From assembly GCA_949361645.1 (NCBI GenBank), contig OX442415.1, positions 3,319,148 through 3,383,147 on the forward strand: a stretch of 64,000 bases of DNA, written 5' to 3'. Positions 51,901 to 62,486 of the stretch are shown one piece after another (position 1 is the stretch's first letter; each line of letters starts with the position of its first letter). Both the position numbers and the translations under genes were made by a program. Origin of the DNA: Spongilla lacustris. Its lineage: Eukaryota; Porifera; Demospongiae; Spongillida; Spongillidae. The notes beneath the pieces are model-generated. The model was not told the origin of the DNA. It did no database searches and worked only from the letters and a program-made list of their open reading frames with translations.

Positions 51901-54900
51901 CATCACTTTACAACCCTTGTGTTAAGGGACTGTCACAAGAGAATAATGCATGGAGGTGTCAAAGAAACTCTTACTGAATTTAGATCACACTACTGGATTA
52001 TCAAGGGAAGGGCAGTTGTGAAAAGGTTGCTGCATAGTTGCACAGTGTGTAGAAGGTTTAGTGGGAAGACGTATTGTGCTCCACCAGTACCACCATTGCC
52101 GGAGTTTCGTGTTCAAGAATCAGTTCCATTTTCCACCTCAGGAGTGGACTTTGCTGGACCTCTATATCTGAAAGGAGTTGAAACAAAGGTATGGATAGCA
52201 CTCTTCTCATGTTGTGTTACCCGAGCAGTGCACTTGGAGTTGGTGCCCGACATGACGACAGATTCCTTTATACGTTGTCTGAGGCGGTTCATTGCAAGGA
52301 GAGGTGTTCCCAAGAAAATGATCTCTGACAATGGAAAGACCTTCAAAGCAGCAAGCAAGGTTATTTCAGCAGTTTTGCAGGACCCAGGAGAGAAATGTTG
52401 GGTTGCGGGTATGCATGTCACATGGTCATTTAACTTGGAGAAAGCTCCTTTGTGGGGGGGATTCTTTGAAAGGATGGTAAGATCAATGAAGGCCTGTCTG
52501 AAGAAGGTTATTGGCAAAATGAAGCTCTCCTATGATGAGTTGTCAACAGTTCTCACAGAAGTAGAAGCAACATTGAATTCAAGGCCTCTTACATATGTCT
52601 CATTGGAGGATCTGGATGAACCCCTGACTCCATCTCATTTACTTGTAGGGCACAGATTAAAGAACCTTCCAGACCATTTGATTTGTCATGATGATCCTGA
52701 GTATGTACCACAAAGTTCAGCACCTGTACTCTCTAAGAGGATGAAGCACCTCAGCCAAGTATTGGACCACTTCTGGAAAAGGTGGAGAAGAGAGTATTTG
52801 GCTGAATTGAGGGATGCTCACCGATTTCAAACACGGTCGAATGGGACACATCACATAAGCGTTGGAGATGTGGTGTTAATTCACGATGATGATCACCCCA
52901 GAACATTTTTGACAAAACCCATCCAAATCTTGTTTCGATAGCAGTTGGACCGCTAACTCCACGCAGGATGTTTCCGGTCACCACTTGCCAATACTGATCA
53001 GATCCTATCAGGACGTTAATCTCCATATTATCACTACTGTGATGAACAGGATCCGCCAGTTCCAGGTTTGACAGGTGTGGATAACGCTCGACTGCATATG
53101 AAATTGGTTGTCCTGATAGAGGCTCACAAATCAGAGGAACTGTCAAAAACTGTAACTCCAACAGGCTTTTGTCCTTTGTTCTCACAGCTACCCTAACAAC
53201 ATCGCAGGAACGCCGACATTCAACTGTTGAACCAAACGTTTTGATTAACATGTTTTCAGTGCATTGAGAATCCAAAGACAGAGCTTCCTTCACAGATAGT
53301 GCCAGGTAGGACCGTTGGCTGCCGGTGTCAAGAATCATTCTAACTGGAACGGAGCGTGATGGTACTTGAGGGTGATGCATTACAGTTCGTGCAGTTTGGA
53401 GTAGCACCAAAGTCCGGCCATCTACAAACATTGACACCACTGATGGTCGAGTATTCTTTGAACCACCATCAATTCCACCTTGCACTCCACTTGTACCATT
53501 TTCACGCCCAGACACAGACAAAGGTGTAGGAGTGGCACCTTGACAAGGGATTGAAGGATTTTTATTGCATACGCTACTGTGATGTCTGCCCTGGCATGTG
53601 GAGCATTTGGCACCAGATCGACAGTCTCTGCTCTTATGGAATTTCTTTAAGCACAAGAAGCATCTTCCTGCTTTCATAAGCATCTGTCGCCTAGTATCAA
53701 CACTGGTCACTATTCGACATGAATTTGCTGAATGGGACTGGCCACAATATACACATGCCGTGCTGAGCTCACTGGACAATAGCGCCGCCGCAGTGTGAAG
53801 TTCCTTAGATGCCTTCTTGGGTGCTCCTGATGAAGGCAGCGTAATTCCAGCACTAACACCTGCCCTTTCTCTGGCATCGATTTCATGCTCAATGACTTTC
53901 ATGACTTCTTCCAAGTTCCACTTGTCATGCTTAATCTTGCGACTGACAACAAGCCTGAGATCCTGTGGGAGCTTGCTCATCATGATGGATGACAATAAGC
54001 AGCCATATGATGAAGATGAAACCCCTAAAGACTTCAAACTTCGCACATTGGATTCCACTTGGTCACATAACCCTCGCAAACTCTTGATATTGTATGATGT
54101 GACAGGTTCAAGGTTCAGGAGTTGATCCATGTGCTTGTTTACTATTTGCTGCGGATTTCCAAATCTTTTCTTCAGCAAAGCTACTGCCTCTTCATAGTTC
54201 AACGAGGTCACGGATAATCCTGCAATGGTTTCTGCTGCAGTCTTCTCAACAAGAGATGTCAAGTAATTAAACTTGTCGACAGCACTGAGCTCTGGATTGA
54301 GGTGGATAGTAGACTCATAGGAGTCCCAAAACGTTATCCAATTCGTTATGTCCCCATTGAATTTCCTCAGTGTCAACTTTGGTAATTTGATTCTTGGTCG
54401 AGTGTTGTGTCCATAGTTGCTTTGAGACTCACAAGCTTCAATAGATAGGTTCGTTGGAGAGGCAATCATTTCACGATTTACTTGCGAGTATCCTGCTACT
54501 TCAGCCCATGGTTCAGCTTTAAATTCAGATCTAGTAGAAGTACCACGAATCGCTGAGCGGCTGGTCTGTTCACTTCCATTTGCGATTACCTGCTCTTGTC
54601 CGAACATTCCTGATTGACGGCTTTCTGATTGTCGCCCACCCGGAGACGATGGACGGTTTTCTGGTTGACGCACACCCGGAGACAATGGACGGTTTTCTGG
54701 TTGACGCACACCCGGAGACGAAGGACGGTTTTCTGGTTGACGCACACCCGGAGACGAAGGACGGCTTTTCGACTCTTTCAGCACTCTTTCAAGGTCTATC
54801 AACGCCAGCTGTAACCTTTCTGCATATTCGTCAGCCTTTTGAATCTCCTCCACTACGTCGTCATCTGCAACAGTCAGTTCCAGAATTTCACTGTCCAACG

Positions 54901-56231
54901 TACGGAGTACTTGTAATTTCTCCTTTAGCGCGTTGTCTTGTTGCCTTGCCTTGGATAGTTTGCGTTCCGGGTCGTCTGAACCCTCCATATTTTCATACAC
55001 TTGGGAAATAATGCGACTTACCGACGCTCTGTGGCCTGCACGCACTCGTCGTTTTCGCGAGAGCTGCTCCTCCATTTCCGCTCGACCCTGAAGTCCCGGC
55101 TCGAAGGACCATGTACGAAATCAAACAAATCTGCCGGTCCCTCAGAGCGACGTTCTACGAGAGCGCGCGTGCCTCACGATTCCTTTCCCTCAATGTATAT
55201 TTAATAATCAAAATACAATAACAGATCACGTGAGCAAAATTACTTAACGTCATCAATGTTCCGTACACTAGGAATGTACACTTAATAATTGTGTACATGT
55301 ACCCCAATTGTCCAATGGGACAGGTACGATGCATATGCAGCAGAAGTATCTACATTGAAATATACTGTATACTCTGACAATTAATTTAAAAGCTATTTTA
55401 TTGATAGCCCTTTGTGCTTTTAGTTATGCAATCCGTAACGATGCGTGCGAATGTACTTCGCATGCAATTGCCTCTGTTTCATACAACTTATACTGACTCA
55501 CCTAATATGTACAGTTCAAAAAACTCGAGGGCCACATTTTCATTGTAAGGACCTTCATCCATACACATCCGAACCTCCATGTTCTCAGTGATAGGAGTTG
55601 GAAACGTCTTGCAGAACCACGGGATGTTTGGTGGGTCGCAACACGTTACCTCATTATTACGACACAGCAGTCTGTCCCATAGAACGTCAGCGTAGTAGAA
55701 CGTCTTTGGATCCCCGGTCATTGAGGGATTTCCTGACTCGCAGTAGTAATCAGATCCTACAAATACAGGTGGGGATGTTCCTCCTGCGCATGGACAGGAA
55801 GCCAGCGAATTGAATTCACTAACCCCAGTGGCATACGTGTACACGTGATGTCTGCTTCCAGGTGACCCGTACGTGATGCTAACTCCATCGACGTAGTAAG
55901 TTTCGATATTCCATCCATATCCAACGTAACTAAGAAAAGCGTCAGGCGATCCCACCTGATAGCCAAGGAACCTTCCGCAAACCTTTTGGTAGCTAGCTCC
56001 GAAAGTAGTTATATTCAACGAGTCACAGATCACACTGGCTCTCTTTTCGCACGATGCTCTCGGTGATGTAACGCTTTGCCACGGATAGGGACACTGCTGC
56101 GTAGGATCGGACATATTCAGATAGCCGACCTTTACCCACTGCTGGCCTGGTACGTTAGGGAGACTAAATGATGCAACAAGATCTCCAAGCACCATACTCA
56201 GAGCGCAGATAGTATGAATTAATGATGCCAT
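45768..56231 (-). CDS. Secreted modular protein: FReD-associated tail domain plus EGF repeats
   Basis: Exons 56231-55502, 47487-47365, 46906-46784, 46383-46216, 46146-46042 and 45973-45768 join in frame; every internal junction is phase 1. Residues 1-21 are a signal peptide. Residues 27-243 form a Cys-rich domain ([63 protein letters not shown]) that I recall as common in sponge and cnidarian surface proteins, usually after a fibrinogen-like start. Two near-identical calcium-binding EGF domains (DINEC) follow, then a DIDEC EGF unit, an EGF domain ([12 protein letters not shown]), and [18 protein letters not shown], which resembles a fibrinogen-like domain start. It ends at TAA (45,768) or continues from a GTACCT donor at 45,777. 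That exon 1 and the EGF exons are one gene is inferred from strand, phase and module type; 8 kb of mobile DNA separates them. Confidence 0.72.
46737..47500. repeat. Tandem duplication of a cbEGF exon and flanking intron
   Basis: The 123-base EGF exons at 46,784-46,906 and 47,365-47,487 differ at very few positions and encode the same residues, and the flanking intron bases (CTTATTA...CATCT...TTC before the donor) also match. A poly-G run of about 24 lies between them at 47,177-47,200. Confidence 0.88.
47740..47970. mobile_element. Palindromic fold-back element (MITE-like), copy 2
   Basis: The outer edge TATAAAAACATTCTCTATGA and GTTAGTGGTATATAGGATTT match copy 1 at 8,240. The inner arms (GGGAAACAAGGGTTGAATGA and complement; AAACGAAATAGTC and near-complement) pair with each other but differ from copy 1. 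The right outer edge is partly lost after CCTTCAAATGG. Confidence 0.75.
48080..48360. mobile_element. MITE with perfect 46-bp TIRs
   Basis: Bases 48,080-48,125 (starting AGAGACTTGCATCATTATCA) are exactly complemented by 48,315-48,360. The 190-base interior is non-coding. A solo terminus occurs at about 41,011. No clear target duplication is seen. Confidence 0.88.
48361..49364. other. Intronic sequence of the EGF gene
   Basis: It contains a fragment of the TIR of the 14,015-14,869 element family near 48,490-48,525 and a (TA)n microsatellite at 48,897-48,931. No exon is recognised. Confidence 0.45.
49365..50716 (+). mobile_element. hAT transposon remnant
   Basis: Inside, a plus-strand frame (49,920-50,138) encodes [20 protein letters not shown] and PSERVF, the conserved C-terminal dimerisation segment of hAT transposases. 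The frame ends soon after a run of T residues. The ends read CAGCACTATGCCGCGG (left) and, on the other strand, CAGTGTTGCCGCGG (right), fitting the short CAG-type TIRs of hAT elements. Both ends have subterminal repeats of the GGTCA/ACGGTC kind. Catalytic N-terminal and middle transposase parts are missing, and a fold-back element (50,311-50,457) lies inside, so it is dead. Confidence 0.75.
50311..50457. mobile_element. Small fold-back element with CCCAGACCCAAA ends
   Basis: Left arm GTACCCAGACCCAAATGTAC and right arm GTACGTTTGGGTCTGGGTAC are inverted, and the inner TTATCGCTTACAGTATAA pairs with its mate around a 17-base loop. Part of the left arm is tandemly doubled. Related termini occur at about 17,375 and 42,655. 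Confidence 0.8.
50776..52941 (+). mobile_element. BEL/Pao pol fragment (A17/RNase H, integrase, C-terminal domain)
   Basis: One open frame of 721 codons encodes a Pao-type A17/RNase H region ([44 protein letters not shown]), an integrase zinc-binding segment (HHNHHF...CTVCRRF), an rve core with the D-D-E residues in [16 protein letters not shown] and GGFFERM, and a following DUF5641-like domain ([10 protein letters not shown]). Reverse transcriptase, which precedes these parts in BEL/Pao elements, is absent: sequence similarity starts abruptly at about 50,776. The frame ends in bases that are antisense to the neighbouring protease region (from about 52,915), marking a rearrangement junction. 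It is long and undamaged, so the copy is young. Confidence 0.92.
52915..55075 (-). mobile_element. BEL/Pao gag-protease, inverted relative to pol
   Basis: From a start at 55,075 the minus strand encodes a coiled-coil N-terminus, a Pro/Ser segment with four copies of a 12-residue repeat ([12 protein letters not shown]), a DUF1759-type gag domain ([20 protein letters not shown]), three CCHC-like knuckles ([40 protein letters not shown]) and an aspartic protease ([12 protein letters not shown]) ending at FGWVLS, normally just before reverse transcriptase. The open frame runs on to 52,751 through antisense pol, which is not genuine. The leader near 55,095 has TGGTCCTTCGAGCCGGGAC. No reverse transcriptase follows; the gag-protease and pol blocks are convergent. 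Confidence 0.9.
55085..55501. other. Gag leader and intron edge
   Basis: Bases to about 55,210 are the untranslated leader of the minus-strand BEL/Pao gag. I cannot define a long terminal repeat. Beyond it is ordinary AT-rich intron next to the first exon of the EGF gene. Confidence 0.45.
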
Positions 56232-56845
56232 TATCGCTACTATACACTACTGTTTCATTACATTGAAACGTGTGTCAAAAAGACCGACGCCCAGTATAAA
56301 TTTGAAATGAAATCGTAAGCCTAGCAACAAAATGGTCACATCCAAGCAACGTTGGAATGCGCACTATTCCTCTTAAATACAACTGACAAAGGATAGCAAC
56401 GGCTGTGCAGTTTTGTAAGTTCCTAGCCTGTCCTCTACCTGGTTCAGCAATGTTATGATTCTAACTTGTGCCGCGCGATCGCCACGCGAGGAAAGGCAGG
56501 CGCATGTCTTGCCGTAGTTGTCTCACGAATTTGATTATGCCCAAAGTCCTGAAGTTTTGTTGCCTAAACTGAGATCAGTACCTTATCGTGGATAGGAAGG
56601 GCTTTCTATTTTTGGTTTATTCTAGCTGGCTCTAATATACGTTTTAAAACAAACTGTATGTGTACGCGTCCTAGCAACTAGGTAACCGTGATGCATTTGG
56701 TCAATGTATTTTAAAGGAAAACCTTAGTTTAAATCATAAGTTATTCAGATTTTATAGGATATCATAGGTCAATCATTATTGCCTGTGCAGTAGATAGGTT
56801 TATAGATGCAAGGTCTTACAAGGACCACACAATTTCCACCAGTAA
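56232..56845. other. Upstream region of the EGF gene
   Basis: This should contain the promoter of the minus-strand gene starting at 56,231. No specific element is recognised. Confidence 0.35.
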
Positions 56846-56849
56846 TAGG

Positions 56850-57640
56850 TATGGCCAAAACTAGTCATGCCCTGATGTGGTGTAAGCACCTGTGTACTGC
56901 TGGACATGTATAACTTTACATATCTATGCATGGTGTCTTTCACTACAGCCATGCCTTCACCTTAAATGACTACAAGATGGCTGACAATTGTACACCAGGA
57001 AGGGGTGTGGTCAAAACCAGTGATACCCTGACGTAGTGTAAGCAACCTGTGTATTGCTGGTGCCGGTATAGCCTCACATGGACATGCATGTTGTTCATAA
57101 CTAAAGCCATGCCTTAACCTTACATTTATAAAATGACTTCAAGATGGCTAACTATCATACACCAGGAAGGGGTGTGGTCAAAACTAGTGTATCCTGAAGT
57201 AGAATAAACACACCTGTGTACTGCTGATGAATAGCCTTATATGGCTATGCATGTTGTTTATCACATGTATTACATTCCCAGCTTACATGTAAGTGGAAGG
57301 GGGGGCCAGGATAGGGCAAGGGGGCGCCATTTTACAGCCGCAAATAAATACGCTGTTCACATTTGGCCGATTCAACCAGTTTGGGGGGGGGGGGGGGGGT
57401 GCTGTCCGCTTTTGACCGATTCAACCAGTGGGGCGGGGGGGGGGGGGGGGTGCTGTTTGCTTTAGGCCGATTCAACCAGTGGGGGTACACATGTATGTTA
57501 ACTTTTATCACAGGGGGAGGGGGGGGGACGCCATTCAGTCCCAAAGGGGGGTGGGGGGCATGGTCTCCCCCTGGGGACACCCATAAAACCAGTGATACCC
57601 TGAAGTGGAGTAAGCACACCTTCCTTAGCTGGCACTACAC
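56850..57640. repeat. 165-bp tandem repeat and G-rich 60-bp repeat
   Basis: Three or more degenerate units of about 165 bp follow one another, each with a GGTCAAAACCAGTGATACCC-like start, GTGTACTGCTG in the middle and ACACCAGGAAGG at the end. The fourth is interrupted at about 57,290-57,580 by a second repeat made of CCGATTCAACCAGT plus long G runs. Another start-like segment appears at 57,588. Confidence 0.8.
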
Positions 57641-58029
57641 GGTCCAATGTTGTGCTGCCCTGATATCACCTTTGCAGCAACAACAGTGCAAATGGATGTC
57701 CTGCAGGAGCTAGGCTCACATTCCATATATAGTCAGTACAGTGTTGCAACATACTACCTTTGTGCCAGGCAGTCTGTACATACAACAACCTGGCAAAAGT
57801 AGCTGAACTGGCCTATCAGTGGAATATGTTATGCATAGCCGATGAAACCTTTCAGCTTCTCCAGTGCAGAGATGTAGCTAGTTAAGTTGTGCCTCCTTTA
57901 TTATGTTATCATCGTATGCATGGTGTAACACATTCCATATGTTCCACTGAAAACAATTTTAGTTGTGTTTATGGGTGACACCTAGATATAAACACAGATG
58001 TGCTTTTTTTTTTTTTTCCACCTCCCCCC
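57641..58029. other. Intergenic sequence
   Basis: No gene or repeat is recognised apart from short ACATGTA palindromes. Confidence 0.35.
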
Positions 58030-58232
58030 TATTCCCTCCCCTACGCGTGTGCCCTCCCTCCCTGGAGTGGTATTGGGAGATTACTTACCCCAAGGAAGAG
58101 GGAAGAGGGGAGAAGGAGAAAGAGGAAACTGGAAATAGTAGCAGGTATCCCCTTCCTCTACAAATACGAGAGGGAGGGGGGGTGTGGGGGAAGGGTGAGG
58201 TTGAAGGCGGAGGCAAGATCCAAGGCCATCAT
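58030..58232. repeat. LTR-like repeat, partial copy
   Basis: This shares CCCTCCCTCCCTGGAGTG through GGTGAGGTTGAAGGCGGAGG with the two longer copies at 58,612 and 60,420. After 58,232 it diverges into sequence with T-rich runs. Confidence 0.75.
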
Positions 58233-58611
58233 ACCCCATCATGGAGCCAACAACAACTTGGTGTTCTCAGGGCACATCTCTGTGGCAGTGGTGTTCTTGG
58301 CCATGGGGCACAGCAGGCTTCCAGGGAGCTATTGCCTTCAAATTGGTGGCCATGCTTTTTATATAGTGTACCTACTGCCAGTGTACTTACTGCCAGTTTA
58401 TTTTTATTTCATAGTATTTCCGTTTTTTTTTGTTGTGTTTGTTTTTATTTGTTTGGTCTTTATTTTGCTTTATTGGTTTTTTTGGTTGCTTTTTTTGCTT
58501 TTTGGTTATTTTTTTGAAGCTTTTTTGTTAATTTTTTTTATGTTGCTTTCCTTTTTTTTTTTTCTTTCAGTTGCTTTTTTATTGATTTTTTCACCCCCCC
58601 TATTTCCTCCT

Positions 58612-58980
58612 GTGTGTGCCCTCCCTCCCTGGAGTGATTCGGGGAAATTACTTACCCCAAGGAAGAGGGAAGAGGGGAGAAGGAGAAAGAGGAAACTGGA
58701 AATAGTAGCAGGTATCCCCTTCCTCTACAAATACGAGAGGGAGGGGGGTGTGGGGGATAGGTGAGGTTGAAGGCGGAGGCAAGATCCAAGGTTCGGGGCG
58801 AGGCACATGCCCCGGTGCCCTGCCCACCCGTGGTCTGCGGCCGCTGTGACTGGGAGGGGAAAGGCGGCTCCAGAGTTTTGGGAGTGACACTTCTGGGTGG
58901 GCCAGCCCAAAGTGCCCTCCCCCCTGAATGCCTTTAAGAGTGAAAGAAGGGGGAGGAGGAGACATGAAGAGTGGAACAAG
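58612..58980 (-). repeat. LTR-like repeat, full copy 1
   Basis: About 365 bp are nearly identical to 60,420-60,782, starting near GTGCCCTCCCTCCCTGG and ending at AAGAGTGGAACAA. Read on the minus strand it begins TGTTCC, and the second copy lies just downstream of a gypsy integrase on that strand; I therefore infer long terminal repeats of a gypsy-type element. There is no clear primer-binding site next to it, so it may be a solo LTR. Confidence 0.6.
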
Positions 58981-60419
58981 TATGAAGATGGATCCCTATT
59001 AGGGGGGAGGGAGGGAGGTCCCCTTCGCTCACTATCACATGACCAGCTGCTACAAACAAGCATACACACGCTTGCACGTTTTTTAAATCTTTGACCAACA
59101 TTAAACCATGGCAACGTGACTGGTGGTGCCCCCATGCAGGTGGGACAGTGCAATGTTCCCATTCCCTCCTCACCTTGTACCCCAGACACCAAGGGGAGGT
59201 CCAGCACTGTCACCCTCACATCATGTACTCCCATCTGTGACCACGCCCACTGACCCTGCACCCACTCCAGCAGCGAAAAACAAAGGTCCTCCACCCCCGC
59301 CACCAACCCAGTACCGTACAATATGGGGGGCTTTAAGATCATGCACTTTTTTACACTGGTTGCATCTCACATCAACAACAGAGCTGAATTAATACAAGAC
59401 TCAACATTTTGGCAACTGTTTTCCAATCTGTAGTACATGTATGCGGTATGACTAAATTAGACATGGCTGGGAGACGTTCAAGTCTAAAGTGGCTGCTATA
59501 AGAAGCAAGATCTCTAAAGGTACGAAGCTCATGCAAGACAGGTGTAAAGCGAAATACAAGCGAAATACAAGCGAGACACAAGCAAGATGCAAGCGGGATT
59601 GGGATTCAAGAGCTAGTAAAACAATCCTGCTCAGGATTCCTGATGGGACATTATACCTCACACACGTAATACTTCTTGGAAAAATGTATGCACAAAACAA
59701 AGAATTCGAATTTAAATTGCCCTATTGCTGATATGAGATGTAGCCTGTTGGACCCAACCACACCCCTCCCTCCCCTCCCCTCCACCCACCTCCCAGCCTA
59801 CGCATGCTGGAAGAATGGTGACAGAGCCAAGGTCAGTACTGACTGCTCCAAATATGTATCCCATGGTAGAGCTAACTCACTCTTCCACTTAGCTAGTTTG
59901 GCACCAAATACACATATAGGTATATGGGGGATCATCATCTACACTGCAGGGGTTTCAGATTATTTTGGCCATTTAATACACGAAGCAATATTAGCTTTAC
60001 TAATATTGAATCCTCTAATACCAAAAAAAAATCTGGAACTCTTGCATACACATATGCACATATGGTACATGTATATATAATTATATATATATACCATAAC
60101 CCAGCCCTCACAGCACACATGCTCACTCCTAAAGCCCTTAAGCCCAGTCCTAGGAGCATGTCAGCCTGCCTTTGTAGTGGAAGCGGTCACCAGAGGGAGT
60201 ACTTTGATGTTGAGGGCACAGTGGCTTGGACTTCCGCACATGGTTCTGGGGACAAGGTGAAGAGAGAACAGAAACACCACACAACCCCACCCACATAGAA
60301 CACACACCACCATTGTTCACACCTTAATTCCTACACATGGATAGCCACTACACTTTTAAAATTACCACAGGCACCATTTCTATGTGATAGTCTTTTTATT
60401 TATGCTTATTACCAGCTGT
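58981..60419. other. Sequence between LTR-like repeats
   Basis: No coding domain is recognised. A short tandem repeat of about 11 bp (ACAAGCGAAAT) occurs at 59,540-59,600. The sequence is not recognisably retroviral-like, so the two LTR-like copies probably do not bound one element. Confidence 0.4.
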
Positions 60420-60782
60420 CCTCCTCCCTCCCTGAAGTGGTATTGGGAGATTACTTACCCCAAGGAAGAGGGAAGAGGGGAGAAGGAGAAAGAGGAAACT
60501 GGAAATAGTAGCAGGTATCCCCTTCCTCTACAAATACGAGAGGGAGGGGGGTGTGGGGGAAGGGTGAGGTTGAAGGTGGAGGCAAGATACAAGGTTCGGG
60601 GCGGGGCACATGCCCCGGTGCCCCGCCCACCCATGGTCTGTGGCCGCTGTGACTGGGAGGGGAAAGGCGGCTCCAGAGTTTTGGGAGTGACACTTCTGGG
60701 TGGGCCAGCCCAAAGTGTCCTCCCCCCTGGACGCCTTTAAGAGTGAAAGAAGGGGGAGGAGGAGACATGAAGAGTGGAACAA
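60420..60782 (-). repeat. LTR-like repeat, full copy 2
   Basis: It is nearly identical to the copy at 58,612-58,980 and lies about 50 bases beyond the G/C-rich tail of the integrase reading frame on the minus strand, the position expected for a 3' LTR. Confidence 0.6.
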
Positions 60783-60829
60783 ATTACCACGCGGTGGCAT
60801 AGACTGGTCTTCAGCCTTGCGTTTGCCCT

Positions 60830-61840
60830 TTAAGGCAATACGCTGAGCCTCAGGGATAGGCACACGCAACCCACCCTCCCCTCCCCTCCCGCCCTCCCCT
60901 CCCACCCTCCTCTCCCCTCCCACCCTCCTCTCCCCTCCCACCCTCCCCTCCCCTCCCGCCCTCCCCTCCCCTCCCACCCTCCCCTCCCCTCCCGCCCCCC
61001 CCTTCCCACCCCACCCAGAGCAGTGGCACCACTGGTGGCTCCCACACCACCAGCTGTGCCACACCCCCAACCCCCCAGGGGGGCCAAGGGGGCACCCCGA
61101 TAGGGTTTCAACCTATCGAAGTGTACGACACATTTCTTTCTGGGATGATCCCTGTGTTGGATTTTAAAGAGTACTTTCCCTAGCACATCTATCACCTTAT
61201 ACGGGCCCTGCCAGTAGCGATGAAGCTTCGCCGACTTCCCTTTGGGCACAGCCTGACAATGGAGCCACACGTGATCACCAATTGCATACAGTGATCCATT
61301 TGTGATTCTGTCATATAGATCCTTCTGACGTCGCTGTTGTAGCTGCAGACGATCCATGCGAAACCGCATGTCCTGAGCGTACTTGTTCACCTGCATAGGG
61401 GAAGAAGGAAGACGAAACATTACATCAGCAGGAAGATACCCCTCTCGTCCAAACATCAAATAGAATGGCGTGCAGCCAGTAGATTCCTGCGCACTAGTCC
61501 GCTATGCCATCATCACCATTGGAATATGTAAGTCCCAGTCACGTTCATTCTCTGAAGCAGCCATGCTAAGGAGGTTCAACAAAGTACGGTTGAATCTCTC
61601 GACCAAACCGTCTGATTGAGGGTGGTAAGGGGTAGTTCTCGCATTGACCACTCCCAGTAGCTGGCACACTTCCTTTAGCAAAGCAGATTCGAAATTTCTT
61701 CCTTGATCGGTGTGAAGAACGTCTGGCACAGCAAACTGGCACACAAAACGCGACACAAATAGTTCAGCCACAGTCCCAGCTTTCACCCCGTTGAAGTTAG
61801 CCGCACATTCCAAGTAATTATCACGCAAATCGTGGCCGTA
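60830..61840 (-). mobile_element. Ty3/gypsy integrase fragment
   Basis: The minus strand encodes an rve core piece (HTDQGRNFESALLKEVCQLL then ARTTPYHPQSDGLVERFNRT, holding the second Asp and the Glu), a TAG stop at 61,502-61,504, then the C-terminal part (LMFGREGYLPADVMFRLPSS, HRYWQGPYKVIDVL, KKCVVHFDRLKPY). The sequence of the first Asp and all upstream pol is missing beyond 61,840. The reading frame then runs through a tandem GGGAGGGG-type repeat (60,890-61,010) giving a Gly/Arg-rich tail. The family is gypsy; the copy is dead through truncation and the stop. Confidence 0.85.
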
Positions 61841-61959
61841 CGGCTAATCGTAATCACTGACTTTAAATTATTAATTGAAGATACAATATGTAATCCTACG
61901 AATAACCCCCGTCATTCCAATGGATTCTCCATTGTGGCAAAAATGTATTAAAATTGAAA

Positions 61960-62486
61960 ACGTGGTGTTTCAGGTGCAATGCAAACAAGCCAGTGCAGCT
62001 GCTTGACAGTTCACTTAATTGCTTACTATTACTTGAAACAGTACTACAAAACTATATTATTTATACGGCAGACATCCTAGTGCCCAACTGGATGATTGGG
62101 AAGCCAGCTGCTTTTGACTTAACAGTGGTCTCTCCGCTTAACTCCGCTACATTAAATGAAGCGGGAGCCAGAAGTGGGTCAGCAGCTGGAAAGGCTGAAG
62201 TGCATGCGCAAGCACAATGCCAATGATCCCAAGTGCACAGAGTTGGGTTGGGTCTGCATACCCTTGGCAGTAGTCTAGAGTCCTATGGTTGTTGGGGGGT
62301 GGAAGCTCAGGGTTCCATTTTTCGGCTGGCTGCCCGTCTGGCTTTGCAGTTGCAGTGCAGCAAGTCGAAGGCCATTTCAAACATCTATCAGAGACTGAAC
62401 CTCACCTTAGTTCGCTGCAATGCCAGAGCCTTGCTATCCCGTGCTAGGTTTCAGCATTCAGTGGGCGAGGTTGTGTGTGTGTCAGC
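61960..62486 (+). mobile_element. LINE-type ORF, C-terminal fragment
   Basis: The plus strand encodes ADILVPNWMIGKPAAFDLTV and, after a frameshift near 62,200, LGWVCIPL-like sequence, ESYGCWGVEAQGS, and YQRLNLTLVRCNARALLSRA. It is the longest of four copies of this C-terminal block in the window and shows the segment preceding the GWG motif. Frameshifts show inactivity. It ends where the hAT-type element at 62,487 begins. Confidence 0.6.

Noticed and set aside
52751..52914. C-terminal extension of the gag-protease frame
   Set aside because: It is antisense to the well-conserved pol C-terminal domain; the reading frame stays open by chance past the rearrangement junction.
56850..57640. Tandem repeats considered as a CRISPR-like array
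   Set aside because: Units are degenerate, contiguous without unique spacers, and the DNA is from an animal.
57963..58764. Plus-strand open frames of 184-254 codons with Phe/Leu-rich tails
   Set aside because: They run through T-rich low-complexity DNA and an LTR-like repeat; the hydrophobic tail reflects poly-T, not a membrane protein.
60830..61095. Gly/Arg-rich extension of the integrase frame
   Set aside because: It is encoded by a GGGAGGGG tandem repeat; the true integrase end is before the repeat.
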